This document shows positions 1-6,900 of a DNA stretch of 20,000 nt, in pieces (position 1 is the first letter of the stretch; each line of letters starts with the position of its first letter). A model generated the notes under the pieces. It ran no database searches, had not been told where the DNA came from, and saw only the letters and a program-made list of their open reading frames with translations. This DNA comes from Chromera velia (taxonomy: Eukaryota > Sar > Chromeraceae), in the NCBI GenBank assembly GCA_018398765.1, contig JAHBMJ010002160.1, forward strand, positions 1-20,000, given 5' to 3'. The position numbers were made by a program, and so were the translations under genes.

Positions 1-2
1 AA

Positions 3-1523
3 ACGGCTGTTCCGCCCACAACAGAAGTCTTCCTTGAGCGCTTGGACGCGTGGGAAGCTTCTTTCCATTCTTCTCTGCGGATGTCCTTAGAGAAAGCGCA
101 GCTGGTTTCGAAGATCTTGAGAGCAAAAGCAGCAGACGGAAGTGGTGCTGCTGCTGCTGCTGCTGCAGCGGCGGCTCCCCGAGTGCACCCCGGGGACGTT
201 GCTGTTCTGCACAGGTTGGAGGCACGGGGCACAAAGTTTTTGAAAGAAGTGCGGGGGGACCTTGGAGAGATAGAACGTCGGCACGCCGAGGGAGACCTGT
301 CGTCTCTTTTTGAAGATGGCCTGGGGGAGGTTGGTCAGCTCATCCGTTCCTTCCAGGCAATTGGAAAGGACACATTCCAAGAGGCACTGTGTAACTTCAA
401 GAGCGGTAAACTGAGTGGAGACGACCTCCGTCTGTTTCTGAAGGTGGGGGCAGATGTGAATGGTTTGGTAGGGGGGCAGACAGCGTTGATAAAAGCGATT
501 TCCATCGACAGTATGGAAGCAGTACAGATGATCGTCAGCGACGGAGCAAGTGACATGGAAGCAAGAGCTGGCAAAATACCCCCCCCCGCCCTTCCCCCAA
601 TCGAAGTCCTTTCACGCTTGGACCGTCTCCCACGTCATCCCCGGCATAGTGTCAGGCAAGGCGACACTGCGCTGATTGTGGCGTGTCGCAAGGGTTGGTG
701 GGCAATGGTTGAATACTTGATTGAAAGTGGTGCAGAGGTTGATGTAGAAGATGCGGGTGGCCGGAAGGTTCTTGCGGTTGCTTGCGGGGCCATCTGGAGA
801 AAGATGGACGCAACCCCGGAGGCTGCCAAGCCCGCGCTTCGTTCCTCGTTTGAGGAAATTCTGAAGGAGCTCACCATGAAAACCTCAGACCTGAAGAGCG
901 TCGTAGTCCATAAAGACGATTCCTTTTATAGCAGCGAAGCACTGTTGCACTTCGCTATTAAGCACGACTTTGAGAAGTTTGTGAATCTTCTTTTGTCCTT
1001 TGAAGTGGGGGTTGACATGATGGGGCCTAACTATACAACCCCGCTGCATACAGCTGCCTTCAGAGGGCGCCTCAAGTATCTGCAGCTTTTGATTGAAAAA
1101 GGTGCCGATGTGAACAAACGTGAGGCCCGGGGGGGGGGTGATACGGTGCTCAATAAGGCCATCTGTGGGTTCAGCAGCGTCGATTGCGATAAGACGCTGC
1201 TGAAAGTGGTGGAGCTTCTGCTCGACCACGGAGCGGAGGTGAACGCGCACGGTGACTGTGGGTACACGGCTTTGCACAAAGCTGTGGGTCCAGACAGGGC
1301 TGATATGCCACCAGAGTTCACGATCAGGCTTGTCAAGCTCCTTTTGAACCGAGGTGCCGACGTGACAGCACGAACAAGTCCGATGGGGCTGCCTTCCCAA
1401 CAGAAAACGCCCGCTGAACTGGTGAAAGACCCGAATTTCAATTTAGGTCTTTCTTCAAGTCTGCAGTCAGAGTTGCTTGTGGTTCTTACTACCCCGACTC
1501 GGACGACCGCCCTTCCCCGTTAA
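3..1523 (+). CDS. Ankyrin-repeat protein, 5' partial
   Basis: The frame is open from base 3 to the TAA at 1521-1523, giving 506 residues with no intron needed. The upstream end lies outside the window: no stop precedes the first in-frame ATG (base 81), and the open frame before it reads as protein. Counting from base 3, a ten-alanine run encoded by a GCT-type repeat lies near residues 49-58, followed by a charged helical region. Ankyrin repeats lie at about 158-185 (GQTALIKAI), 220-253 (GDTALIVAC, then LIESGAEVD), 311-343, 345-375 (TTPLHTAAF, then LLIEKGADVN), 379-416 (LLLDHGAEVN) and 420-457 (GYTALHKAV, then LLLNRGADV). Ankyrin repeats are protein-binding scaffolds; no enzymatic domain is visible, so the partner and role are unknown. 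Runs of C near 580 and G near 1130 fall in spacers between repeats and are places where a sequencing frameshift could hide, but the frame stays intact through both. Confidence 0.85.
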   Translation, partial: TAVPPTTEVFLERLDAWEASFHSSLRMSLEKAQLVSKILRAKAADGSGAAAAAAAAAAPRVHPGDVAVLHRLEARGTKFLKEVRGDLGEIERRHAEGDLSSLFEDGLGEVGQLIRSFQAIGKDTFQEALCNFKSGKLSGDDLRLFLKVGADVNGLVGGQTALIKAISIDSMEAVQMIVSDGASDMEARAGKIPPPALPPIEVLSRLDRLPRHPRHSVRQGDTALIVACRKGWWAMVEYLIESGAEVDVEDAGGRKVLAVACGAIWRKMDATPEAAKPALRSSFEEILKELTMKTSDLKSVVVHKDDSFYSSEALLHFAIKHDFEKFVNLLLSFEVGVDMMGPNYTTPLHTAAFRGRLKYLQLLIEKGADVNKREARGGGDTVLNKAICGFSSVDCDKTLLKVVELLLDHGAEVNAHGDCGYTALHKAVGPDRADMPPEFTIRLVKLLLNRGADVTARTSPMGLPSQQKTPAELVKDPNFNLGLSSSLQSELLVVLTTPTRTTALPR

Positions 1524-1554
1524 ACGATCATGATCCCATCAATTGCAATGATTT

Positions 1555-1577
1555 AAGGCGCCCTCCAGGGCGCCCTT
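1555..1577 (+). other. GC-rich perfect hairpin just after the ankyrin stop codon
   Basis: GGCGCCCT at 1557-1564 is followed two bases later by its exact reverse complement AGGGCGCC at 1567-1574, and then by a pyrimidine-rich CTTCTCTTT. The hairpin begins 33 bases after the stop codon. It could act as a 3'-end or mRNA-stability element, but that is inference. The surrounding 1524-1595 contains no gene. Confidence 0.6.
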
Positions 1578-1595
1578 CTCTTTGCTAGCTGCCAG

Positions 1596-1770
1596 TATAT
1601 TGTTATAATTACTATACTGTACAAACCCGGTTTAAATTCCCCGCCGTCAGAATCCCTGGGAATTTAGTGGAATTTATTAGAATTTACCTTTAGAATTTAG
1701 TGGATTTTAGTGGAATTTACCATAGAAATTTACAGTGGAATCTACGTACTCGATCGTCTAGATTCAAAGG
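1596..1770 (+). repeat. Left terminal inverted repeat with subterminal AATTTAGTGG motifs
   Basis: It begins with an ACTATACTGTACAAACCC-type end and continues with at least four close variants of AATTTAGTGGA (around 1661, 1694, 1705 and 1733), ending in TCGTCTAGATTC. Short repeated motifs inside an element's ends are typical transposase-binding regions in hAT- and CACTA-like elements. That comparison is general; the family here is unassigned. Confidence 0.55.
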
Positions 1771-2464
1771 TGTTTAGTCACTTGTGATTAAAATATATTC
1801 AATTATTCCATAAAGTGATTGAATGTGAGTGAATTAATAAAGTGCTTAATTAGCCAAAGTTTGATTCTTATTATAGTCTTTAATACCTTTACTGATTCTA
1901 ATAATGTCTGACATTGTATATTTTTTTTTACCTCATAAAAACAACTGTTTTAGGAGTAGTCTAGAGGCTTGTGCACGTCTTAGACTAGCTAGTGCAAGGC
2001 GCACTACTCCCAAGAAGCCTTCCTGTGACTCTATGGTCTGTTAATCAAACTTCAGGCTTTGACAGGCTGGCGCTTTCGGTGCCAGGGCTTTGGTGATAGA
2101 AAACTCATTCTTTCTAGTATGCAATATCGTCAGGGCTCCGACGATAGAAAGCTAATTCTTTCTAGTATGCAATACAGCTCCAACCTATAGTAGCTTAAAA
2201 ATATTATAATTACCCCCCTGACACTTCACTGCTTTTCTAGATAAGGCTCTTCAAGACACCGGGATCCGTTCTTAAATGTCTCTAAACCACTGAAATCCGT
2301 TCGGCTCTTTCAAATTTAATTTAAACCACTAGTTAAACCATTTACTATAAAAAAAATGAAATCATATATAAAATGAAATTTGAAATAAAATGTTTTATCT
2401 GAACTGAATTTCAAATTGCTTTTCATGATGCAATTATATAATTTAAAGGAGTTTAAAGTGACAC
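1771..2464. other. AT-rich interior of the candidate element, no gene seen
   Basis: This stretch is AT-rich with poly-T and poly-A runs and stops in all frames. It holds a short imperfect hairpin (1953-2009), a 32-bp direct repeat (2095-2174) and a small hairpin with CTGGC/GCCAG arms near 2066-2084. I see no coding sequence. Confidence 0.6.
2095..2174 (+). repeat. Pair of 32-bp direct repeats, period 48
   Basis: The segment at 2095-2126, starting GATAGAAAACTCATTC, recurs at 2143-2174 with two base differences. The spacer contains GTCAGGGCTCCGAC. Function unknown. Confidence 0.7.
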
Positions 2465-2995
2465 CCGCGCTCACTCACCTACGCATTCATTCATTCATTC
2501 ATCCATTCATTCATTCATTCATTTATTTATCATTCATTCACTAACTCCCTCATTCTCTCACTCACTCAGCCATTCACCTACGCAGCCTCGCTCATTCATT
2601 GACTCACTCACTCCCACACCACCGTCACTCACTTATCCATTTACTTACTCACTCACTCACTCATTCATTCATTCATTTATGCATTCATACACTTATGCAT
2701 TCATGCATTTATGCATTCATGTATTCATTCACTCACTCACCCACCCGCACTCTCTCGCTCTTTCACCCACCTTCATTCACTCATCAACTCACTCACTCAC
2801 TCACTCACTCACTCGCTCACTCACTGACTCACTCACTCACTCACTCAATCAGTCACTCACTCACTCACTCACCCACTCACCCACCCACTCAATCACTCAC
2901 TTGCTCACTCACTCACTCACGCATCCCGACATTCAGTCATCCATCCATCTATGCAACCATCCACCCATTCATTCATTCATTCATTCATTAACCCC
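2465..2995. repeat. CATT/CACT tetranucleotide microsatellite
   Basis: About 530 bases are made almost entirely of CATT, CACT and a few CATC, CACC or TTAT units. The core at 2787-2930 is nearly pure CACT. Long plus-strand frames through it encode only (HSLT)n-like peptides because the four-base period stays open in several frames. I do not consider these genes. Confidence 0.95.
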
Positions 2996-3008
2996 TCCTG
3001 ACCAATAG

Positions 3009-3665
3009 GTGCTATATGCAGACAGCCATTTTGTGAGGCAGGTAGTCAGACATGCAGACACAGCCACAGGCAAGAACAGCCACTGCCAGGCAAAGGCAGG
3101 CACAAGCATGCTTATCCCGTCTATCTCCATCTCCAACATGCTTTCTCTTTCTGAAGGCATGTGTGCTGGTCGCAGCGATTCCTGTGTCAAAAGATTAGCA
3201 GCAGCTCAACAAGATCGCACTTCATTGGTTGGCAATGGTTGGCTCCTTTGGCTTACCAGTCTTGGAGTTAATGCAATCATTCAGTTCATTGCCTCTGCTG
3301 GTGAAAAAGAGAACAAAGAATCTCTGATAGAACAAAGCCAACAAAACTCTGACAGTGCCGTACATATGAATCATAGACCTATAAGAACGTTGTGACTGGT
3401 AGTGTTTTTGTTTAAAAATTGGAACGTCGTTCAGAGTCTGACACCAGATGTGCTTGCGATGTCCTCAACAACGTTTTGGGGTGTATTGTTGCTCACCGAA
3501 CATTTTGGGAAAAAAAAACTTGAAGTATACAGATATGGTCAGACCGAATTTACCAGCCTAAGAGTAGGTGCTGACCGTAGCAGACCGACATACAGTAACA
3601 GGCCAGAAGACCAAGACGTTTTTCAGACAGCTTTTGCACCAAAATGCATACATGCAAACAGCTAA
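3009..3665 (+). pseudogene. Open frame of 657 bp interrupted by one TGA; possible decayed element-encoded ORF
   Basis: One frame stays open from the end of the microsatellite to the TAA at 3663-3665, apart from a single TGA at 3393-3395. Both halves have protein-like composition. The first contains a mixed stretch around LTSLGVNAIIQFIASAGEKE, and the second one around SSTTFWGVLLLTEHFGKKKL. The first 60 codons after the microsatellite look less convincing, so any true start is probably one of the ATGs near 3100-3160. I recognise no family. It could be a broken element protein, two exons of a spliced gene with the TGA inside an intron, or chance. Confidence 0.3.
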
Positions 3666-3696
3666 TAGAGCTATGGGCTTTGGGGTGGCACGTACG

Positions 3697-3840
3697 CGGT
3701 CAGGCTTTGGCATGGCCGCCCCTTAATTCGGCACGGTCGCGGGCTTTAGCATGGCCGCGCCTTTGGCACGGTCAGGCTTTGGCATGGCCACGCTTTCGGC
3801 GCGGTCGAAGTGCTCGGGCTTTGGCGGCCGCTCTGGATCA
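3697..3840 (+). repeat. Four imperfect copies of a GC-rich repeat of about 35 bp
   Basis: The core CGGTCAGGCTTTGGCATGGC or close variants starts at 3697, 3734, 3769 and 3802, with spacings of 37, 35 and 33. The block is far more GC-rich than the surrounding element. Short open frames through it are repeat-driven and are not annotated. Confidence 0.75.
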
Positions 3841-3868
3841 ACCATAGGAAGCCTTCTTGGTGGTAAGG

Positions 3869-3955
3869 CGCATGCGTTATATATATATGCATACATGGGG
3901 TTCACCCGGGCTAGCCGTATGGTATGGCCCACGCGTATGCATGCACGATCGATCG
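3869..3955. repeat. Cluster of short perfect palindromes
   Basis: Within 87 bases lie CGCATGCG (3869-3876), an ATATATATAT run (3879-3888), CCCGGG, GCTAGC, ACGCGT (3931-3936), TGCATGCA (3938-3945) and CGATCGATCG (3946-3955). No coding sequence is present. It may be a cruciform-prone or protein-binding stretch, or chance. Confidence 0.5.
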
Positions 3956-4199
3956 AGTGCTCGTATTAAATATAGTACGGCCAGTGATGTATGTATTCAG
4001 AGCTGAACAGCCGATTGTACATGCATATTGCATAAAAAATCGGGTCTTCATGTATATGGCTTTCAAACATAAGGACTAGCACAAGGACCATGACAAGGTA
4101 AGATGCAAACTTCAAGTCACAGTAAGCCACTGGCATAATACTAAATGACTGAGGCCTGACATGTTCAGACAATTAACTCTATAGAGTCTATACTTAAAA

Positions 4200-4376
4200 A
4201 TGAGTCAAGTGGACATACGAGACTTCTTCAAAGCAGTTCAGCCACCACCCAGCAAACCTGTAGAATTGTATATATGCAATTCCTGCAGGGTGACAGCCAG
4301 AAGCAGCAGAGGGACGTCCAATTTTTGGCTCTGCCCCCTGGACCCCCCATTAATTCGTTTGGGAATATATTCCTGA
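4200..4376 (+). CDS. 58-residue ORF with N-terminal PCNA-interaction (PIP-box) motif and cysteines
   Basis: The frame runs from ATG 4200 to TGA 4374-4376. Residues 3-10 read QVDIRDFF, an exact match to the PIP-box pattern Q-x-x-[ILMV]-x-x-[FY]-[FY]. A proline-rich linker (PPPSKP) follows, then YICNSC with C26 and C29 spaced as in a zinc knuckle, and a further cysteine in FWLCPLDPP (C45). Known: PIP boxes dock proteins on the replication clamp PCNA, and some DNA-transposon proteins carry one. Inferred: this may be the first exon or a remnant of the element's transposase, with the missing fourth zinc ligand lying beyond a splice or a break. The ORF is short, and no expression or homology evidence can be given from sequence alone. 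Confidence 0.45.
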   Translation: MSQVDIRDFFKAVQPPPSKPVELYICNSCRVTARSSRGTSNFWLCPLDPPLIRLGIYS

Positions 4377-4439
4377 ATATATTACTTTTGAATTAAGTAA
4401 ATAACTAGTGAATAAATTATATTCTATGATTAAACACCT

Positions 4440-4644
4440 TTATCTAGATTTCAGTGATCATTCTACTAAATTTCACAAACTTTGAAGGCTTATTTCTTGT
4501 TATATAGAAAGAGTTAGGAGATCAAATTAACAGTGTTTATAGAGCTTTATAAGATATATAAACACTACTAATTTGAGCTCCTCACTCTTTCTATATTGCA
4601 AGAAGTATAAGCCTTCAAAGTTTGTAGAATTTAGCTAGTAGAAT
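4440..4644. repeat. Long foldback palindrome (MITE-like) next to the right terminal repeat
   Basis: The arm at 4460-4541 is the imperfect reverse complement of 4557-4644, with a loop of about 15 bases. The arms pair through CAAACTTTGAAGGCTTAT, the ATATAGAAAGAGT block, TCAAATTA and GTGTTTATA. TCTAGATT near 4443 and CTAGA near 4645 extend the outer stem after a gap of about ten bases. It could be a nested miniature inverted-repeat element, or the source of a long hairpin RNA. No coding capacity. Confidence 0.8.
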
Positions 4645-4832
4645 CTAGACGAGTAGATTCCTTGGCAAATTCTACTAAAATCGATCCACTAAATTCTAAG
4701 GGTAGATTCCGCTAAATTCCACTAAATTGGTAAAGAAGCAGTGAGTGTTTGAATTAATTTTCATAATAAAAAAATTTTTGGGGAATATTAAACCCGGGTT
4801 TGTAGGGTACTCAGTATAATAGTCACTATGAC
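4645..4832 (-). repeat. Right terminal inverted repeat of the candidate element
   Basis: Read on the minus strand, it repeats the left end: a TATACTG start, ACAAACCCGGGTTTAA, ATTCCCC, then AATTTAGTGGAATTTA, CTTAGAATTTAGTGG, GAATCTAC and TCGTCTAGATTC. Its inner edge abuts the foldback palindrome. Confidence 0.55.
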
Positions 4833-5240
4833 TCAAGCTACGTTTAGAAGTATATATAAGATAGGTTAGGATCTAGGATAGGATTTATGTTCCGGGTTAT
4901 CCCGCGGTTTACTATCGGGCCTCGACTTGTATCGTCGATCCAGCTAGCGATCCAAGTGGCTAGGTAGGAAGTAGGTAGCTCACTAATCTGAAAAGCTGTA
5001 CTAATATATGCTCTACTACTAGTATAGTACAACTAATTGTAACATAATTGATTAACTGTTTATTGAATTATATGTGTTTTTAAGCTGGCTGCGCACCTAG
5101 CTGCGCACGACACATATAGCCAAAACGGTCACCCTAGTGGTCACCAGGAGAACTAACCATGACAAACAAACAACTACAGTAAATTATCCAGTCTTTCATC
5201 CAGTCTGGATTTTAATTTAATATTGTCATTAAAACAGCTA
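4833..5240. other. AT-rich intergenic spacer, no gene seen
   Basis: Short direct repeats are visible: CTGCGCAC twice at about 5089-5107, and GGTCACC twice at about 5128-5146. Stops occur in all frames. A short minus-strand frame at 4844-5032 has no protein-like features. No RNA gene recognised. Confidence 0.5.
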
Positions 5241-5778
5241 TGAATTGAAGAGACGGTTGCTCCTCCTTCAAACTGCATACCTCAGAATTCAGCCAGAATT
5301 TGACTCAGAATTAAAAGCAAATGACTCTCCACCTCTGATTTCCTTCCCTTCGAACATGACCCGTCGACTCGTAAACGATGTTCCTTTCCACTATAGCCTC
5401 CTCTCCCCGAGAAAGGTGGGAAATATGAATTTAAACGAATGTGACTCCCCAGCTCCATGACCTGTGTGGACCTCTCAAGAGAAGGGGTTTGCCAGCAGTA
5501 GGCAAAAAAGCCCAGAACACTAAGCAAACAAGGTGAGAAAGGCAACCAGAGAGCCAACAAGCCATGTCGAGCCATCAGGGCACAACCAGAAGAGAAGAGA
5601 AGAAAAGAGAGGCAGTTAGGGTTGTTGCCCCTTTGACTCACCAAGAGGAGCTAGGAAGAAAACGGAAGAGAACACTTCGGGGTGTCAATTACCATCCGAT
5701 CACCCTCTAAAAATTCAGAGACTGAGGCCCACTTTCGACAGAGCGCATGTGTGTGTGAAAACGTGTTTCTGTCGGATT

Positions 5779-5840
<62 letters not shown>

Positions 5841-6009
5841 AAGAAAAAGAGAGAGAGAGAGATCATAACGATGCAAAGATGCCCACTCCCTCTTGCCCTG
5901 CTGTCAACTCTGTACACATCCCTTTGTCTTCATTCCCTTATTTCCCACAAAATTCCCTTCTACAGACACTTCTGCGTTTCCACCCGAAGAAAGAAAAACT
6001 GCCGAGACT
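5241..6009 (-). other. Probable 3' untranslated and flanking region of the large minus-strand gene
   Basis: Base composition here resembles the large gene, not the AT-rich spacer, and the region directly follows its TGA at 6010-6012. Frames at 5245-5460 (plus) and 5282-5644 (minus) are open but not convincing as protein. A polyadenylation-like AATTAAA reads on the minus strand near 5213-5222. The extent of the transcript is inference. Confidence 0.3.
5778..5862. repeat. Compound (GT)n(GA)n microsatellite
   Basis: Plus-strand GT repeats to about 5817 pass directly into GA repeats interrupted by AAAGAAAAA. On the minus strand this is a (TC)n(AC)n tract about 150-230 bases after the large gene's stop codon. 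Confidence 0.95.
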
Positions 6010-6900
6010 TCATCCCAAGCTCTCTCTGAGGGACCGAATCAGACTGGCACAGGAGGCTTCTACTTGCCGGCCCACACGCAGACAACAGAGAGCCCAGGTC
6101 AAACCAGCATCATCCTTCATCGTCTGAGACACCGTCCAGGCCCCCATACGCTTTCCCTGGAAGCAAACTTCGGATCCCAGGAGCACTGCCGAGCTGAGTG
6201 GCATCGATTCATCTCTCTCGGGCAGAACTCTTCCATTCTGCTCACCCCCTCCTCTTACTTCCTGCCGAGCTACATCATCACCCTCCCGTTCCTCCTCTCG
6301 TGCCCCCTCCCATCGATCATGACTGATCCTCATCTCCATCCCATTCTTCGAAGAGGAGGGTAAACCTCGCCTGTCTCTTCCCTTCTTATTCATTTCTGCC
6401 CCTTTCTCTCCCCAACCCCACTCTGTCCCTCCAGGCTTCTTCACACAATACTCCGGAAACATCTCCTTCCCTTCCTGCCCAACAGCTCTGCCATCACCGC
6501 CCCCCTCTTCTGCATAGTAACGGCCTCTTCGATCTTCAACTGCACAGAGGCCGGGGCGGTTCAGCGGACCATAGAACCCCCTCTGTCTGTCCATCTCTCG
6601 TGCCCCTCCCTCTGTCTGTCTTGCTGGAGGGTTCTGAAGAAACCGATTGGTGCGCTGGGGTACTGTATAAGGAAACCCTTCTGTTTGCTGTCTCTTCTGC
6701 ATTCCCTCAGCAGGCGGAACATCAAACTTTGAATGAGAAAGGCCCTGAGAGACAGACACAGGCTTAGCCCTTCTGTGTCCGTTGGGATTCTGCACAGTCC
6801 CGGCAAGCGAATTGTGGCTGAATAGGTTGGGTCCACCCTTTCGCCCCGCCACGTGCCTCTGTTTGTGCGAAGACCTCAAGTCGCCCTCCAAGCGAAGGAG
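6010..6900 (-). CDS. Large gene, terminal exon 27 with stop codon
   Basis: Acceptor CTGTCTCTCTGTGCAG at 6901, phase 0 in, ending at TGA 6010-6012. The 296 residues start LLRLEGDLRSSHKQRHVAGR. The exon is rich in Arg, Gly, Glu and Gln with little hydrophobic patterning (AREEEREGDDVARQEVRGGG), so it is probably disordered. The last 60 residues are more ordered (SSAVLLGSEVCFQGKRMGAW and LTWALCCLRVGRQVEASCAS). No intron is needed inside it. Confidence 0.75.
   Translation of the reverse strand, partial: LLRLEGDLRSSHKQRHVAGRKGGPNLFSHNSLAGTVQNPNGHRRAKPVSVSQGLSHSKFDVPPAEGMQKRQQTEGFPYTVPQRTNRFLQNPPARQTEGGAREMDRQRGFYGPLNRPGLCAVEDRRGRYYAEEGGGDGRAVGQEGKEMFPEYCVKKPGGTEWGWGEKGAEMNKKGRDRRGLPSSSKNGMEMRISHDRWEGAREEEREGDDVARQEVRGGGEQNGRVLPERDESMPLSSAVLLGSEVCFQGKRMGAWTVSQTMKDDAGLTWALCCLRVGRQVEASCASLIRSLRESLG

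Larger units (their letters stand above)
1596..4832. mobile_element. Candidate DNA transposon bounded by long imperfect inverted repeats
   Basis: The left edge (about 1596-1770) and the reverse complement of the right edge (about 4645-4832) align over most of their length. Shared blocks include ACAAACCCGG-GTTTAA-ATTCCCC, AATTTAGTGGAATTTA, CTTAGAATTTAGTGG, GAATCTAC and TCGTCTAGATTC, in the same order and pointing inward. The right copy carries about 60 extra bases between the CCCC block and the AATTTAGTGG block. The element is much more AT-rich than its flanks. No long transposase ORF is visible, so it would be non-autonomous or decayed. I could not identify a convincing target-site duplication. 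The alternative is two independent members of one short repeat family in opposite orientation. Confidence 0.5.

Noticed and set aside
42-44. TTG as start codon of the ankyrin protein
   Set aside because: In a eukaryotic nuclear gene TTG is not a likely start, and the frame is open upstream to base 3, so the gene is more simply 5'-truncated by the window edge.
1953-2009. tRNA-like fold
   Set aside because: No T-loop GGTTCRA sequence, too short, and no anticodon arm geometry.
2599-3008. ORFs encoding (HSLT)n peptides
   Set aside because: Pure by-products of the four-base microsatellite.
1596-4832. LTR retrotransposon or CRISPR-like array
   Set aside because: The long end repeats are inverted, not direct. 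No reverse transcriptase, primer-binding site or regularly spaced identical repeats are present.
5282-5644. 120-codon minus-strand ORF downstream of the large gene
   Set aside because: Mixed composition without recognisable motifs, no clear splice link to exon 27, which has its own stop. More likely 3' flank.
5651-6029. ORFs through the GT/GA microsatellite
   Set aside because: Dipeptide repeats (HT, SL, CV, ER) from a dinucleotide repeat; no coding evidence.
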